NCBI GenBank assembly: GCA_040403315.1
Contig: JBBAKX010000008.1
Span: forward strand, 88,250-152,249
DNA length: 64,000 bases
DNA from: CAMCXT01 sp040403315
GTDB taxonomy: Bacteria > Bacteroidota > Bacteroidia > M30B66
Direction: 5' to 3'
Shown here: positions 28,299-37,075 of the stretch, one piece after another
How the letters are laid out: every line of letters starts with the position of its first letter
How positions within the stretch are numbered: position 1 is the stretch's first letter
Position numbers and translations under genes: made by a program
The notes under the pieces: generated by a model
What the model saw: the letters and a program-made list of their open reading frames with translations, nothing else
Database searches by the model: none
What the model was told of the DNA's origin: nothing

Positions 28299-28331
28299 CA
28301 AAAGTAATTGTTCCATTTGCACCGTCGCAAA
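28299..28331 (-). promoter_or_regulatory. Promoter of the MscS gene, predicted leaderless
   Basis: On the minus strand TTTG (28331-28328), a 21-base spacer and TACTTTTG (28306-28299) match the consensus. Only four bases separate the -7 box from the ATG at 28294, so the mRNA should begin at or next to the start codon. Confidence 0.7.
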
Positions 28332-28387
28332 GAATGAATTCCTAATTTAGCGCCGCATGTCACAATGAAATAAAAAAATCACACATC

Positions 28388-29332
28388 ATGAAAATTACGG
28401 TAATTGGTGCAGGGAATGTTGGAGCAACCTGCGCGAATGTTATTGCTGAGAAAGAACTCGCAAATGAAGTTGTACTGATCGATATTAAAGATGGCCTTTC
28501 GGAAGGGAAATCGCTTGATATGTGGCAGACTGCTCCAATCAATCTCTACGATTCTCGCATTGTAGGTTACACAAATGATTATTCAAAAACCGCTGGTTCG
28601 TCGGTAGTAGTAATTACTTCAGGTCTTCCACGCAAACCGGGTATGAGTCGTGATGATCTTATTGCAACAAATGCAGGAATTGTAAAGTCGGTTACAGACA
28701 ACGTGATCGCTCACTCTCCTGATGCAATTATCATCGTAGTATCGAATCCACTCGATGTAATGACTTATGTGGCTTACTTAACAGCTAAAGTTGATTCAAG
28801 AAAAGTTTTCGGTATGGCTGGTATTCTTGATACGGCGCGATACAGAGCATTCTTAGCTGAAGCTTTAGATGTATCACCAAAGGATATTCAAGCAATGTTA
28901 CTTGGTGGTCATGGCGATACAATGGTTCCGCTTCCTCGTTACACAACTGTATCGGGAATTCCTGTTACAGAACTTATTGATGCAGATAAATTAGACGCAA
29001 TTATTGAGCGTACTAAAAAAGGTGGTGGAGAACTCGTGAACTTGATGGGGACTTCTGCATGGTATGCGCCAGGTGCAGCAGCGGCACAAATGGTTGAAGC
29101 AATCGTTAGAGATCAAAAAAGAATTTTCCCTTGCTGCGCACTTTTGAATGGCGAGTATGGTCTTAACAATATTTACCTTGGTGTTCCTGTGAAGCTTGGT
29201 AAAAACGGAATCGAACAGATTATCGAATTACAATTGAATGCTGACGAGAAGAAACTTTTAACCGAAAGTGCAGCTGCAGTTAAAGAGGTAATGGATGTTT
29301 ACGATGCGATGGTGAATTCTACAACTGCATAA
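28388..29332 (+). CDS. mdh: Malate dehydrogenase
   Basis: 314 residues. The NAD-binding GAGNVGA is at residues 7-13. Other LDH-like MDH markers are the substrate arginines in GLPRKPGMSRDDL, VSNPLDVMTY, the Asp-Thr-Ala-Arg block GILDTARYR and the proton-relay His in GGHGDTMVP. It interconverts malate and oxaloacetate in the TCA cycle. A near-consensus promoter (TTTG 28316, TAATTTAG 28343-28350) overlaps the divergent MscS promoter region. A strong terminator follows, so it is a single-gene unit, though bshA, whose enzyme uses L-malate, lies just downstream. Confidence 0.96.
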   Translation: MKITVIGAGNVGATCANVIAEKELANEVVLIDIKDGLSEGKSLDMWQTAPINLYDSRIVGYTNDYSKTAGSSVVVITSGLPRKPGMSRDDLIATNAGIVKSVTDNVIAHSPDAIIIVVSNPLDVMTYVAYLTAKVDSRKVFGMAGILDTARYRAFLAEALDVSPKDIQAMLLGGHGDTMVPLPRYTTVSGIPVTELIDADKLDAIIERTKKGGGELVNLMGTSAWYAPGAAAAQMVEAIVRDQKRIFPCCALLNGEYGLNNIYLGVPVKLGKNGIEQIIELQLNADEKKLLTESAAAVKEVMDVYDAMVNSTTA

Positions 29333-29351
29333 TTTTCAATTCTTGATATTT

Positions 29352-29374
29352 AAGGGGCTCCGGCCCCTTTTTTT
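29352..29374 (+). terminator. Intrinsic terminator after mdh
   Basis: AAGGGGC/GCCCCTT with a 4-base TCCG loop is followed by T residues. Confidence 0.9.
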
Positions 29375-29380
29375 ATACCC

Positions 29381-29803
29381 ATGATTACCCTCCCAATCCA
29401 GTTGCTTATCATAGAAGATGATGGAGTTCATTTGCTGTTAGAAGCCAAAGCAGGGAGGAAAAAGATTCGATTAATTGTTGATACAGGAGCGTCGAAAACA
29501 GTATTCGATAAATCTAGAATTGAGCAATTGTTTCCCAATCAAGAAATCAAACCTATTTCTTCTTTAACCACAGGTCTTGGCACCAATTCATTTCCCGGTG
29601 CTACAACAATCCTATCTTCGCTTTCACTTGGTGCCTTGAAAATCAGTAAACCCCAGTTTTTGGTGTTGGATCTGAGTCATGTAAATGCATCTTACCAAAT
29701 ATTAGGCTTTCAACATATTGATGGAGTATTGGGTAGTGATCTTCTTTTGAAATACAATGCAGTACTCGATTTTCAATCATCTTCACTTTATTTAAATCCT
29801 TAG
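29381..29803 (+). CDS. Retropepsin-like aspartic protease
   Basis: 140 residues with the single-domain aspartyl protease motif IVDTGASKTVFD (active Asp near residue 35) and the hydrophobic-hydrophobic-Gly segment IDGVLGSDLL (~115-124). Such small retropepsin-like proteins would need to dimerise to form a full active site. There is no signal peptide or membrane segment, so it is cytoplasmic. It ends four bases before bshA and is likely co-transcribed with it. The substrate is unknown. Confidence 0.85.
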   Translation: MITLPIQLLIIEDDGVHLLLEAKAGRKKIRLIVDTGASKTVFDKSRIEQLFPNQEIKPISSLTTGLGTNSFPGATTILSSLSLGALKISKPQFLVLDLSHVNASYQILGFQHIDGVLGSDLLLKYNAVLDFQSSSLYLNP

Positions 29804-29807
29804 TCTG

Positions 29808-30941
29808 ATGAGAATAGGAATTGTATGTTACCCAACGTTCGGTGGAAGTGGAGTGGTGGCCACAGAATTAGGAATCGCCTTGGCTGCAAAAGGCCACCAG
29901 GTTCATTTTATCTCTTACAGTCAACCGTTTCGACTTGATACATTTTCGGGCAATCTATTTTACCATGAGGTTCCGGTAGCGAATTACCCGTTGTTCGAGT
30001 TTTTACCGTATGAAATTTCATTGACATCGAAATTGGTGGATGTTGTGATGCATCAAAATTTAGATTTACTACATGTGCATTATGCAATCCCGCATGCTTC
30101 TGCTGCATTTATGGCACGAGAGATTCTCAAGTCGCGCGGGAAGAATATTCCATTTATTACAACATTGCACGGCACTGATATTACCTTGGTAGGCCGAGAT
30201 CCATCTTACCGCCCAGTAATTGAGTTTTCGATCAATATGAGTGATGGCGTAACAGCCGTTTCGGATAGTTTGCGAAAAGATACCTTGAAGTATTTTGATG
30301 TAAATCGCGATATTGAGGTTATTCCGAATTTTATTGATCTTGAAAACTATGGTAAGGCTTCGGATCTCTGTTTCAGAGGCATGTATGCTCCAAATGGTGA
30401 AAAAGTATTAACACATATTTCGAATTTCAGACCAGTAAAACGAATTTCGGATGTGGTGAAAGTATTTGAGCAAGTTCATCGAGAAATTCCATGCAAGCTG
30501 TTGCTAGCTGGCGATGGCCCTGAACGGGGAAATGTAGAGAATTTAGCTAGAGAACTTGGGGTGATTCACGATGTGATTTTCCTTGGCAAGACTAAGGCAA
30601 TTGAACGCATCTTGTGTATGTCGGATCTGTTTTTATTGACCTCAGAATCGGAGAGTTTTGGTTTATCGTCACTCGAGGCAATGGCTTCTGGTGTGCCTGT
30701 TATATCTACCAACACCGGAGGGATTCCAGAAGTGAACATCCACGGATATAGTGGATATTTAAGCAATGTAGGCGATGTGGATGACATGGCTCAAAATGCA
30801 TTGTCGCTATTGAAGAATGATCAACTGATCAAGCAATTTGGCGAACAAGCAAAAGCTAGAGCAGCAATGTTCTCCATGAAGGAAATTCTGCCTATGTATG
30901 AGGCGATGTATTCTAGATTAACTGGTCTTCCGCTGGATTAA
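29808..30941 (+). CDS. bshA: N-acetyl-alpha-D-glucosaminyl L-malate synthase BshA
   Basis: 377 residues of a GT4 glycosyltransferase. BshA hallmarks are CYPTFGGSGVVATELG near the start, VHYAIPHA, TTLHGTDITLVG, ISNFRPVKR, and SESESFGLSSLEAMASGVPVI with the two conserved glutamates of the GT4 motif. It joins UDP-GlcNAc to L-malate in the first step of bacillithiol synthesis. Its stop overlaps the stop of the convergent yciH gene (shared TTAA at 30938-30941). bshB/bshC are not in the window. Confidence 0.94.
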   Translation: MRIGIVCYPTFGGSGVVATELGIALAAKGHQVHFISYSQPFRLDTFSGNLFYHEVPVANYPLFEFLPYEISLTSKLVDVVMHQNLDLLHVHYAIPHASAAFMAREILKSRGKNIPFITTLHGTDITLVGRDPSYRPVIEFSINMSDGVTAVSDSLRKDTLKYFDVNRDIEVIPNFIDLENYGKASDLCFRGMYAPNGEKVLTHISNFRPVKRISDVVKVFEQVHREIPCKLLLAGDGPERGNVENLARELGVIHDVIFLGKTKAIERILCMSDLFLLTSESESFGLSSLEAMASGVPVISTNTGGIPEVNIHGYSGYLSNVGDVDDMAQNALSLLKNDQLIKQFGEQAKARAAMFSMKEILPMYEAMYSRLTGLPLD

Positions 30942-31285
30942 CCTCCAGCTTTCTTGGCTTTGTAACCTTTCGCAGTGAGGAAGGCAAGAATTTTATCTCG
31001 GTGATCGCCTTGAACTAGCATTTCATTGTCTTTGGTGCTTCCACCAGAACCACAATGGTTTTTAAGCAATTTGGCCAAGGATTCAAGATCTTCAGATTTT
31101 CCAACAAAGCCAGTTATGAGCGTGACTTGTTTCCCCGCACGGGCTTTTTTATCCAGCATGATTTTTAGCTGTTGCTGTCCAGGCGGAAGCGTTTCTGGTT
31201 CATCTTCTGGTTCGGTTTGATAGCTGAAATTAGGATTGGTCGAGTAAACGATATTGATTCGGTCTTTCGGCTTGGCCATGATCAT
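30938..31285 (-). CDS. yciH: SUI1/eIF1-like translation factor (YciH family)
   Basis: 115 residues. After a variable acidic/proline-rich N-terminus, the eIF1 fold is clear: KQVTLITGFVG, LAKLLKNHCGSGGSTKDNE and VQGDHRDKILAFL. Bacterial YciH is thought to affect the fidelity of start-codon selection. The ATG at 31285 is followed by a second ATG at 31279, so the exact start is uncertain by two residues. It is convergent with bshA, sharing a four-base overlap of stop codons. Confidence 0.93.
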   Translation of the reverse strand: MIMAKPKDRINIVYSTNPNFSYQTEPEDEPETLPPGQQQLKIMLDKKARAGKQVTLITGFVGKSEDLESLAKLLKNHCGSGGSTKDNEMLVQGDHRDKILAFLTAKGYKAKKAGG

Positions 31286-31412
31286 GCAGGTTTGAAGCGG
31301 GTCGCTTGGTCAAAGGTCTGAAATTCGATTGAATATGTTGAGGTAGATATTAAGGCACGGTGGATTTTAGATTTTCGTTTAAGTTTTCCTTCAAATAGAC
31401 CGTCGAAGTGAT

Positions 31413-31420
31413 TACTTTTG
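31413..31420 (+). promoter_or_regulatory. -7 promoter box of the transaldolase gene
   Basis: TACTTTTG matches TAnnTTTG and lies 20 bases before the ATG at 31441. An upstream in-frame start at 31408 lies before the box and is rejected. The -33 region (TTTTCC) is weak. Confidence 0.58.
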
Positions 31421-31440
31421 CGCCTCCAAACGAACCTATC

Positions 31441-32097
31441 ATGAAATTCTTTATCGACACTGCAAACCTTGATCAAATACGTGAAGCACAAGACCTTGGC
31501 GTTCTCGACGGCGTAACTACCAATCCAAGCTTGATGGCCAAAGAAGGCATCAGCGGAAACGACCGTGTTATGCAGCATTATATCGACATCTGCAATATTG
31601 TTGATGGCGATGTTAGTGCGGAAGTGATTTCGACAGATTTTGAAGGGATGGTTCGTGAAGGTGAAAATTTGGCATCATTGCACCCGCAAATCGTTGTGAA
31701 AGTTCCAATGATTAAAGATGGAATTAAGGCTATCAAGTATTTTACAGGTAAAGGAATTCGTACCAATTGTACGCTGGTATTTTCTGCCGGTCAGGCACTT
31801 TTGGCTGCAAAAGCTGGTGCAACCTATGTTTCTCCATTTTTGGGTCGTTTGGATGATGTGAGTTCTTACGGTGTTGAATTGATTTCAAAAATCCGTACGA
31901 TTTACGATAACTATGGCTATGAAACTCAAATTCTAGCCGCATCAATCCGTCACACTATGCACATTATGGAATGCGCAGAAATTGGTGCAGATGTGGCAAC
32001 TTGCCCGTTGAATGTAATCACCGATTTGTTAAAGCATCCACTTACTGATATCGGTTTGGAGAAGTTTCTAGCCGATTACAAAAAGGTAAACGGTTAA
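31441..32097 (+). CDS. Transaldolase (short TalC/FSA-type)
   Basis: 218 residues, the usual length for the short transaldolase class. Motifs are FIDTANLDQIREA, GVTTNPSLM, the Schiff-base lysine in VVKVPMI, NCTLVFSAGQALLAAKAGA and SPFLGRLDD. It moves a dihydroxyacetone unit between sugar phosphates in the non-oxidative pentose phosphate pathway; some relatives are fructose-6-phosphate aldolases. The stop and the next gene's start overlap as TAATG, so the two are translationally coupled. Confidence 0.94.
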   Translation: MKFFIDTANLDQIREAQDLGVLDGVTTNPSLMAKEGISGNDRVMQHYIDICNIVDGDVSAEVISTDFEGMVREGENLASLHPQIVVKVPMIKDGIKAIKYFTGKGIRTNCTLVFSAGQALLAAKAGATYVSPFLGRLDDVSSYGVELISKIRTIYDNYGYETQILAASIRHTMHIMECAEIGADVATCPLNVITDLLKHPLTDIGLEKFLADYKKVNG

Positions 32098-32714
32098 TGC
32101 TGATTCGGATTCATCATTTAACACCAGATCCTCGGCAATTGCAGAAGGTGATTGATGTGTTACGTGATGGAGGTGTGATTATTTATCCAACAGATGGAGT
32201 GTATGCATTTGGCTGCGATATCAATAAATCAAAAGCTGTAGAACGGGTTGCCAAACTGAAGGGAATAAAGGTTGAAAAAGCAGATTTTTCGTTTGTTTTT
32301 GACGACCTGTCGCGTCTTACAGATTATTCGAAGCAAGTGGATACGCATATTTTCAAGTTGATGAAAAGTTGCTTGCCTGGCCCTTACACTTTTATCCTCA
32401 ATGCAAATAATTCGGTTCCGAAGCTCTTTAAAAACAATAAGCGCACGATAGGTATTCGAATTCCAGACAACCAAATTTGTAGATCGATAGTTACCGAATT
32501 GGGCAATCCAATTATATCTTCTTCGGTGCATGATGAGGATGAAATTGTAGAATACACCACCGACCCTGAGCTAATTCACGAACGGTATAAAGATCAAGTT
32601 GATTTAGTAATTGATGGTGGATACGGATCATTGTTGCCATCCACAGTGATCGATTGTACTGGTCAAATGCCCGAACTTATTAGGCAAGGTGCTGGCGAGG
32701 TTGACTTGTTGTAG
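32097..32714 (+). CDS. Sua5/YciO/YrdC-family protein (YciO-like)
   Basis: 205 residues with the YrdC fold: IYPTDGVYAFGCD near residue 25, KLKGIKVEKADFSFVF where classical enzymes carry a Lys-Arg/Pro-rich ATP site, LPGPYTFIL, IGIRIPDN and STVIDCTG. The sequence is closer to YciO than to TsaC/Sua5. TsaC makes threonylcarbamoyl-AMP for tRNA t6A; the role of YciO is less certain. Its ATG overlaps the transaldolase stop (TAATG). Confidence 0.87.
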   Translation: MLIRIHHLTPDPRQLQKVIDVLRDGGVIIYPTDGVYAFGCDINKSKAVERVAKLKGIKVEKADFSFVFDDLSRLTDYSKQVDTHIFKLMKSCLPGPYTFILNANNSVPKLFKNNKRTIGIRIPDNQICRSIVTELGNPIISSSVHDEDEIVEYTTDPELIHERYKDQVDLVIDGGYGSLLPSTVIDCTGQMPELIRQGAGEVDLL

Positions 32715-32752
32715 GTTTCAGCAGAGTAGCAACTCTTCCCCGGAGGGAAAAT

Positions 32753-35311
32753 TTAAAAACTCCACTTCTTCGTGTAATTGTTGTAAAACTGAATGCCGAA
32801 TTTCCAAGTGAATACTGCTTTGTTGAGCGAATTGTCGGCTGTTACAGCGTAAATTCCAATTCTAAATCGCTGCTGCCTAATTCTGAAAGGTCTTTGAATG
32901 CCAAAATAGAATTCTGAGTGTGCGAAATTTTTTTCAGGAATAATTAGGATTCCTGTTCCTGCAGCTTCAGTGAGTTTTAGGCGATTGATCAATGGAATTT
33001 TGTTCAGAAATAGCCCTTCGAATTGGTGCATGTAATTGGCTCTGAAAAAGTAATTCGATGTTTCGAGTGTAGGGCCGAGGAGTTGGAATGATCGAACAGG
33101 ATCTGAAAAGAAACCTGCATCAGAACCTCTAAAGTAACGGTGCTCAAGTATTCGGAGGTTTTTTTGGTTTACAAAACTGCCGGTGAGTAATGTCCAACTT
33201 GCATTTCCAAACCGGGCGATATTGATTTCATGGTTGATGCCCAGTTCGAGGTAGTCGAAGTTGACTTCGCTCCCAAATGCTCCTGGAATGCCTTTTCGGT
33301 AAACGAAATTCAATTCAGGCCATTTAGACCCGAGTATGATTTTCTTATTTCGTTTGATGATGTATTTCTGCTTGTAGCGATATTTTACATCGAGTCGAAT
33401 TTCTGATTTAACATACCGCACAAAATCAATAGGATCATTTACTTCGCCGAAAATGTCAGATGACCATTGCTCGAGTTTAAGATCTGTAATAGGTATTTGG
33501 TCTGAATAATCGAGTGTTAATTCGGCGAACAGTCCATTGGTAACTTCCATGCGTTGCGCAACACTGAAAGTGAGAGAACGCACATAATTGCTTCTACTGA
33601 AAATGGATCCCAATGAAGCGTAAGTGTTGATCATATCGTAATAATCTCCTGCACGAATAAAGGTTCTTACAAATTTTTTGGGGATGTAGGTAAATCCGAT
33701 TCCTCCTTTCCCGCGGGTATCTTTATTGGTGAAGCCATAATCAATGTCGCCAGTTGTTTCTAAAACCATGGCATTGTCGAATTCCTTGGTGAAGGTTCCA
33801 CCTAGACGGTGTCTATAGCCTCCAATGCCCAGTGGAACCATTTGCATGATGATGGGATTGATATAGAAGCTGTAATTCTTTTTTCGGTTTCTGTAGCCAA
33901 TTCCGCTCAGGGTAACATCCCAAAAGGTAATGCGGTTAAAAGCTGAGTCCTTTTCGGCTAAATATTCTGTACTGCTGTAGTACTTTTTCAGGCTATCGCA
34001 AAGCTGGATGTATTTCAGTTCATTTTCCTTCATGGCGATCGTTCGATTGGTTTCCCAAAAACTAGAATCGCGATCGAAGGCAAGGTCGTTGTAAGTTTGA
34101 ACTTCATTTCCGAAGGTGCCTTTTACGAAAATCGGATTGATTGTAAAGGCAGAGTGGTCGGTTCGTGTAGAACCATGAATAGTGGTTTTCCCTTCTTTAA
34201 CAGTGTAGATAAATTCTCGACGAAAGGGTAGATAAATGCCAGATTCTATTTCCTTGTAATTTTGAATTATTCGAAAATCGTGGTGGTAAATGAGCGCTGA
34301 AGGGTTGATGTTTAGGTCGACAGCGGTGAGTGCAAAAGTGCTGTCTTCGATAAACACACTTCCACGAAAAAGGGCTTCAGTTTTAAAAATAGGCTCAACC
34401 TTTATTTTGTAGATTTTTCGATTGTTTTCGAAGAAAGTAGATTCCAATTCGTAGCGATAGCTGAGCGCTGATCCTGATCCAATTGGGGAGAGGAAGGGTT
34501 TTTCGGAAAGTTGAGGTATTTGAATTAAGCTTGAGTAAAAGTTGTATTCTAGAAAGGCTTTTTCGCTGCTAAGTAAGTAAGGATTTACAGGTTGTTCGGC
34601 GGCTGGCGCGATATTGCTTTCGCCAAGTTCCATTCCCATTCTGCCTGCTACGCGTGTTGATGGTCTAGTTTCGGCGTAATCATGATAGCCTAAAATGAAT
34701 TCACGATAGCCTGTAGGCGATACTTTTACTTCTGAAAGTGACTCGATCAGGTTGAGGCGTTCTTTTTTGAAGATAGTTTCTAAATCGGCTTTTGGTGTTT
34801 TTAGGGAATCGTTTTTGGCTAAAGAATCGATAGCAATTGAATCTATTGGACTTTCTTTTTCAAGAGAAATTTTCATGTAAGTCCGAAACTCCATGGATTC
34901 AGCCTTGTTTGCATAGTTTGAACGTTTGTCGCGAGCTTGAGAAATTACTTCATTGGCTATATCTCGCTTGTCAGAATAAATCTCAAGCGCACGCATTTCT
35001 GTGCTTTCCCGAAGAATAATATCGAGGGTGAGATTTTTATCTGCTGCAATCTGGATGATTTTTTCTTCTTTCTGAAAACCAACCAAACTAAAAACAAGTG
35101 TGTAGTTTCCGGGTTTCACTTGAAGCTGATATTCTCCTTTTAAGTTTGCAGAAACGCCAAAGGTTGAGTTTTTCAGGTATACCGAAACGAAGGGTACAGG
35201 TTCTCCATTTTGAGCTGTAATTTTTCCACGAATAACCTGCGCTAATCCTTGTGAAGAAACTACTAGGATTGAAATAAAAATGAATAATAAAAGCTTGAAT
35301 TTTTTCTGCAT
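32753..35311 (-). CDS. DUF5686 outer-membrane-type protein with carboxypeptidase-like regulatory domain
   Basis: 852 residues from the ATG at 35311, which gives a normal signal peptide (MQKKFKLLLFIFISILVVSS...AQ). A carboxypeptidase-regulatory-like domain (~28-110: IRGKITAQNGEPVPFVSVYL) is followed by the long DUF5686 region, rich in alternating strands and probably a beta-barrel. An alternative ATG at 35365 overlaps the DUF427 stop as ATGA, which would fit coupling, but it places 18 polar residues before the signal peptide. DUF5686 proteins are Bacteroidota-specific and poorly understood. Confidence 0.85.
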   Translation of the reverse strand: MQKKFKLLLFIFISILVVSSQGLAQVIRGKITAQNGEPVPFVSVYLKNSTFGVSANLKGEYQLQVKPGNYTLVFSLVGFQKEEKIIQIAADKNLTLDIILRESTEMRALEIYSDKRDIANEVISQARDKRSNYANKAESMEFRTYMKISLEKESPIDSIAIDSLAKNDSLKTPKADLETIFKKERLNLIESLSEVKVSPTGYREFILGYHDYAETRPSTRVAGRMGMELGESNIAPAAEQPVNPYLLSSEKAFLEYNFYSSLIQIPQLSEKPFLSPIGSGSALSYRYELESTFFENNRKIYKIKVEPIFKTEALFRGSVFIEDSTFALTAVDLNINPSALIYHHDFRIIQNYKEIESGIYLPFRREFIYTVKEGKTTIHGSTRTDHSAFTINPIFVKGTFGNEVQTYNDLAFDRDSSFWETNRTIAMKENELKYIQLCDSLKKYYSSTEYLAEKDSAFNRITFWDVTLSGIGYRNRKKNYSFYINPIIMQMVPLGIGGYRHRLGGTFTKEFDNAMVLETTGDIDYGFTNKDTRGKGGIGFTYIPKKFVRTFIRAGDYYDMINTYASLGSIFSRSNYVRSLTFSVAQRMEVTNGLFAELTLDYSDQIPITDLKLEQWSSDIFGEVNDPIDFVRYVKSEIRLDVKYRYKQKYIIKRNKKIILGSKWPELNFVYRKGIPGAFGSEVNFDYLELGINHEINIARFGNASWTLLTGSFVNQKNLRILEHRYFRGSDAGFFSDPVRSFQLLGPTLETSNYFFRANYMHQFEGLFLNKIPLINRLKLTEAAGTGILIIPEKNFAHSEFYFGIQRPFRIRQQRFRIGIYAVTADNSLNKAVFTWKFGIQFYNNYTKKWSF

Positions 35312-35361
35312 CTCGACTGAGATGTAAAAGTATTGTGTTTGGTTACAAGATTGTTGAATTT

Positions 35362-35646
35362 TCATTCACGAATTTCAACGTTGTCGTCGAAGCCAATAAA
35401 ATTTTGAATGGATTTAACGTTGGGGTTAGGATTAGGGAAATAATGGGCTCCGTTTTCAATTCTTTTGTCACCAACTTCTAAATGATAATAATTGGCAGTT
35501 CCATTTATTGGACAAACCGAGTGTCGTTCACTTTCTATAAAGTAGTTTGACTTAACCGATGGATGCGGAAAGTATTTTTTCCCTCCGAGGTTCATTATAT
35601 GATTGCTCTCAGCAACCACAATTCCATTCCAAATTGCTTTTGCCAT
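35362..35646 (-). CDS. DUF427 domain protein
   Basis: 94 residues, the usual length of the family. Motifs include AIWNGIVVAES, a YFPHPSV block, the CPINGTANYYHLEVGD core and AHYFPNPN near the end. The fold is a small cytoplasmic beta-barrel-like domain with no established reaction. It is upstream of and on the same strand as the DUF5686 gene, with a four-base overlap if the longer DUF5686 start is used. Confidence 0.9.
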   Translation of the reverse strand: MAKAIWNGIVVAESNHIMNLGGKKYFPHPSVKSNYFIESERHSVCPINGTANYYHLEVGDKRIENGAHYFPNPNPNVKSIQNFIGFDDNVEIRE

Positions 35647-35725
35647 TGTCGGATAATTTTGGGGATAACTCCTCTAAAATTATAACAAAATAATCTGAAA
35701 ATCAAGCAGTAAGCATCAATAAAAA

Positions 35726-37072
35726 TTAGCCCGCCGTTGAGGGACTTCCTCCCGAGGAGTTGTTTTTAGGGCCGCGGAATCTATTTTTGAATGGCTTTTT
35801 TTTTGGTGTTTCACCTTCCTGCGTGTTCGAAATTGTTGCAGATTGTCCAGGGTTTCCTTTCGAAGGCGAGGGTTTAGCAGAACGCTGGTTCCTTCCGCCG
35901 CGTTGGTTCCCTGTTGGGCGCTCAGGTTTACTGTAATCTGGTCCTTCAGCAAATCCTTCAGGGAGCGGAAGCTTTGGAACCGTTTTCTCGATCATTTCTT
36001 CGATTCGCTGAAAACGACGAATATCTGTTCCGTTGATCAATGTGATGGCCTCTCCTTTGGTCTCTGCGCGGGCAGTTCGGCCAATTCGGTGAACGTAATC
36101 TTCAGGATCTCCGGGAACATCATAATTTACAACGAGTTCGATGCCTTGCACGTCAATTCCACGCGATACCACATCGGTTGCTACAAGAATCACTGTTTTC
36201 TTGTTTCTGAAGCTCAGCAATACTTCTTCTCGTTGCTGTTGGTCGATATCTGAATGGATAGCACCGACATTGAATTTCATCCTACGAAGTTCGCGTTCAA
36301 CCTCTTTTACTTTCTGACGTGTACCAGCAAATAAAATGGCACTTTTGAGGTCGGGGTTTCTGAAGATAGTGCCAAGAATCTGTAGCTTTTGGGCATCATG
36401 AACCAAGTAAGCTGCTTGGTTTATTCCTTCGGCAGGTTTAGAAATTGAAATATTGATTTGCACAGGGTTGTGCAGGAGTTTCACTGCCAGTTGCCTAATT
36501 TTAGGAGGCATCGTAGCCGAGAAAAACAATGTTTGCCGCTTTTCTGGAAGAAACTTCATGATGCGGGTGATGTCGTCGATGAAGCCCATATCGAGCATTC
36601 TATCTACTTCATCGAGAACTAAATGGCGCAAATTGGTAAGGTCGGCGTAGCCCATATTGAGCAACGATAGTAATTTTCCCGGTGTAGCAACAACGATTTC
36701 GGTGCCTTGCTTGAGTGCCTTTTTTTGCACCTCGAATTCCTTTCCATCTCCACCGCCGTAGATGGCAATGTTACTGAAAGGAAGGAAGTATGCGAACCCT
36801 TCAAGCTGTTGATCGATTTGCAATCCCAATTCGCGGGTTGGCACAATGATCAACGTATCGATGTGTGAGGGTTTGTCGCGCAAACATTTTTCCAAAATCG
36901 GTAGTAGAAATGCAGCAGTTTTTCCAGTGCCTGTTTGTGCGCTGGCGATAAGATCCCGACCTGCTAGGATTTCCGGGATGGCTTGTTGCTGAATTGGTGT
37001 TGGTTCTCGAAAATTCATCGAGTCGAGCCCATCTGTAAGTTCAGCAGAAAAGCCGAATTGATCAAAACCCAT
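35726..37072 (-). CDS. DEAD-box ATP-dependent RNA helicase
   Basis: 448 residues. The Q motif (FREPTPIQQQAIP), Walker A AQTGTGKT, Ia PTRELG, motif II as DEVD (LVLDEVDRMLDMGF), III SAT and VI HRIGRTAR are all present, followed by an 80-residue basic tail rich in Gly/Arg/Lys/Ser that likely binds RNA. The layout is RhlE-like. Such helicases unwind RNA in ribosome assembly and RNA turnover. It lies three bases after the stop of the upstream unknown gene, so they form an operon. Confidence 0.95.
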   Translation of the reverse strand: MGFDQFGFSAELTDGLDSMNFREPTPIQQQAIPEILAGRDLIASAQTGTGKTAAFLLPILEKCLRDKPSHIDTLIIVPTRELGLQIDQQLEGFAYFLPFSNIAIYGGGDGKEFEVQKKALKQGTEIVVATPGKLLSLLNMGYADLTNLRHLVLDEVDRMLDMGFIDDITRIMKFLPEKRQTLFFSATMPPKIRQLAVKLLHNPVQINISISKPAEGINQAAYLVHDAQKLQILGTIFRNPDLKSAILFAGTRQKVKEVERELRRMKFNVGAIHSDIDQQQREEVLLSFRNKKTVILVATDVVSRGIDVQGIELVVNYDVPGDPEDYVHRIGRTARAETKGEAITLINGTDIRRFQRIEEMIEKTVPKLPLPEGFAEGPDYSKPERPTGNQRGGRNQRSAKPSPSKGNPGQSATISNTQEGETPKKKPFKNRFRGPKNNSSGGSPSTAG

Positions 37073-37075
37073 AGG

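Noticed and set aside
28295..28363. N-terminal extension of the MscS channel
   Set aside because: It would require translation across the promoter and adds residues without a membrane or signal character.
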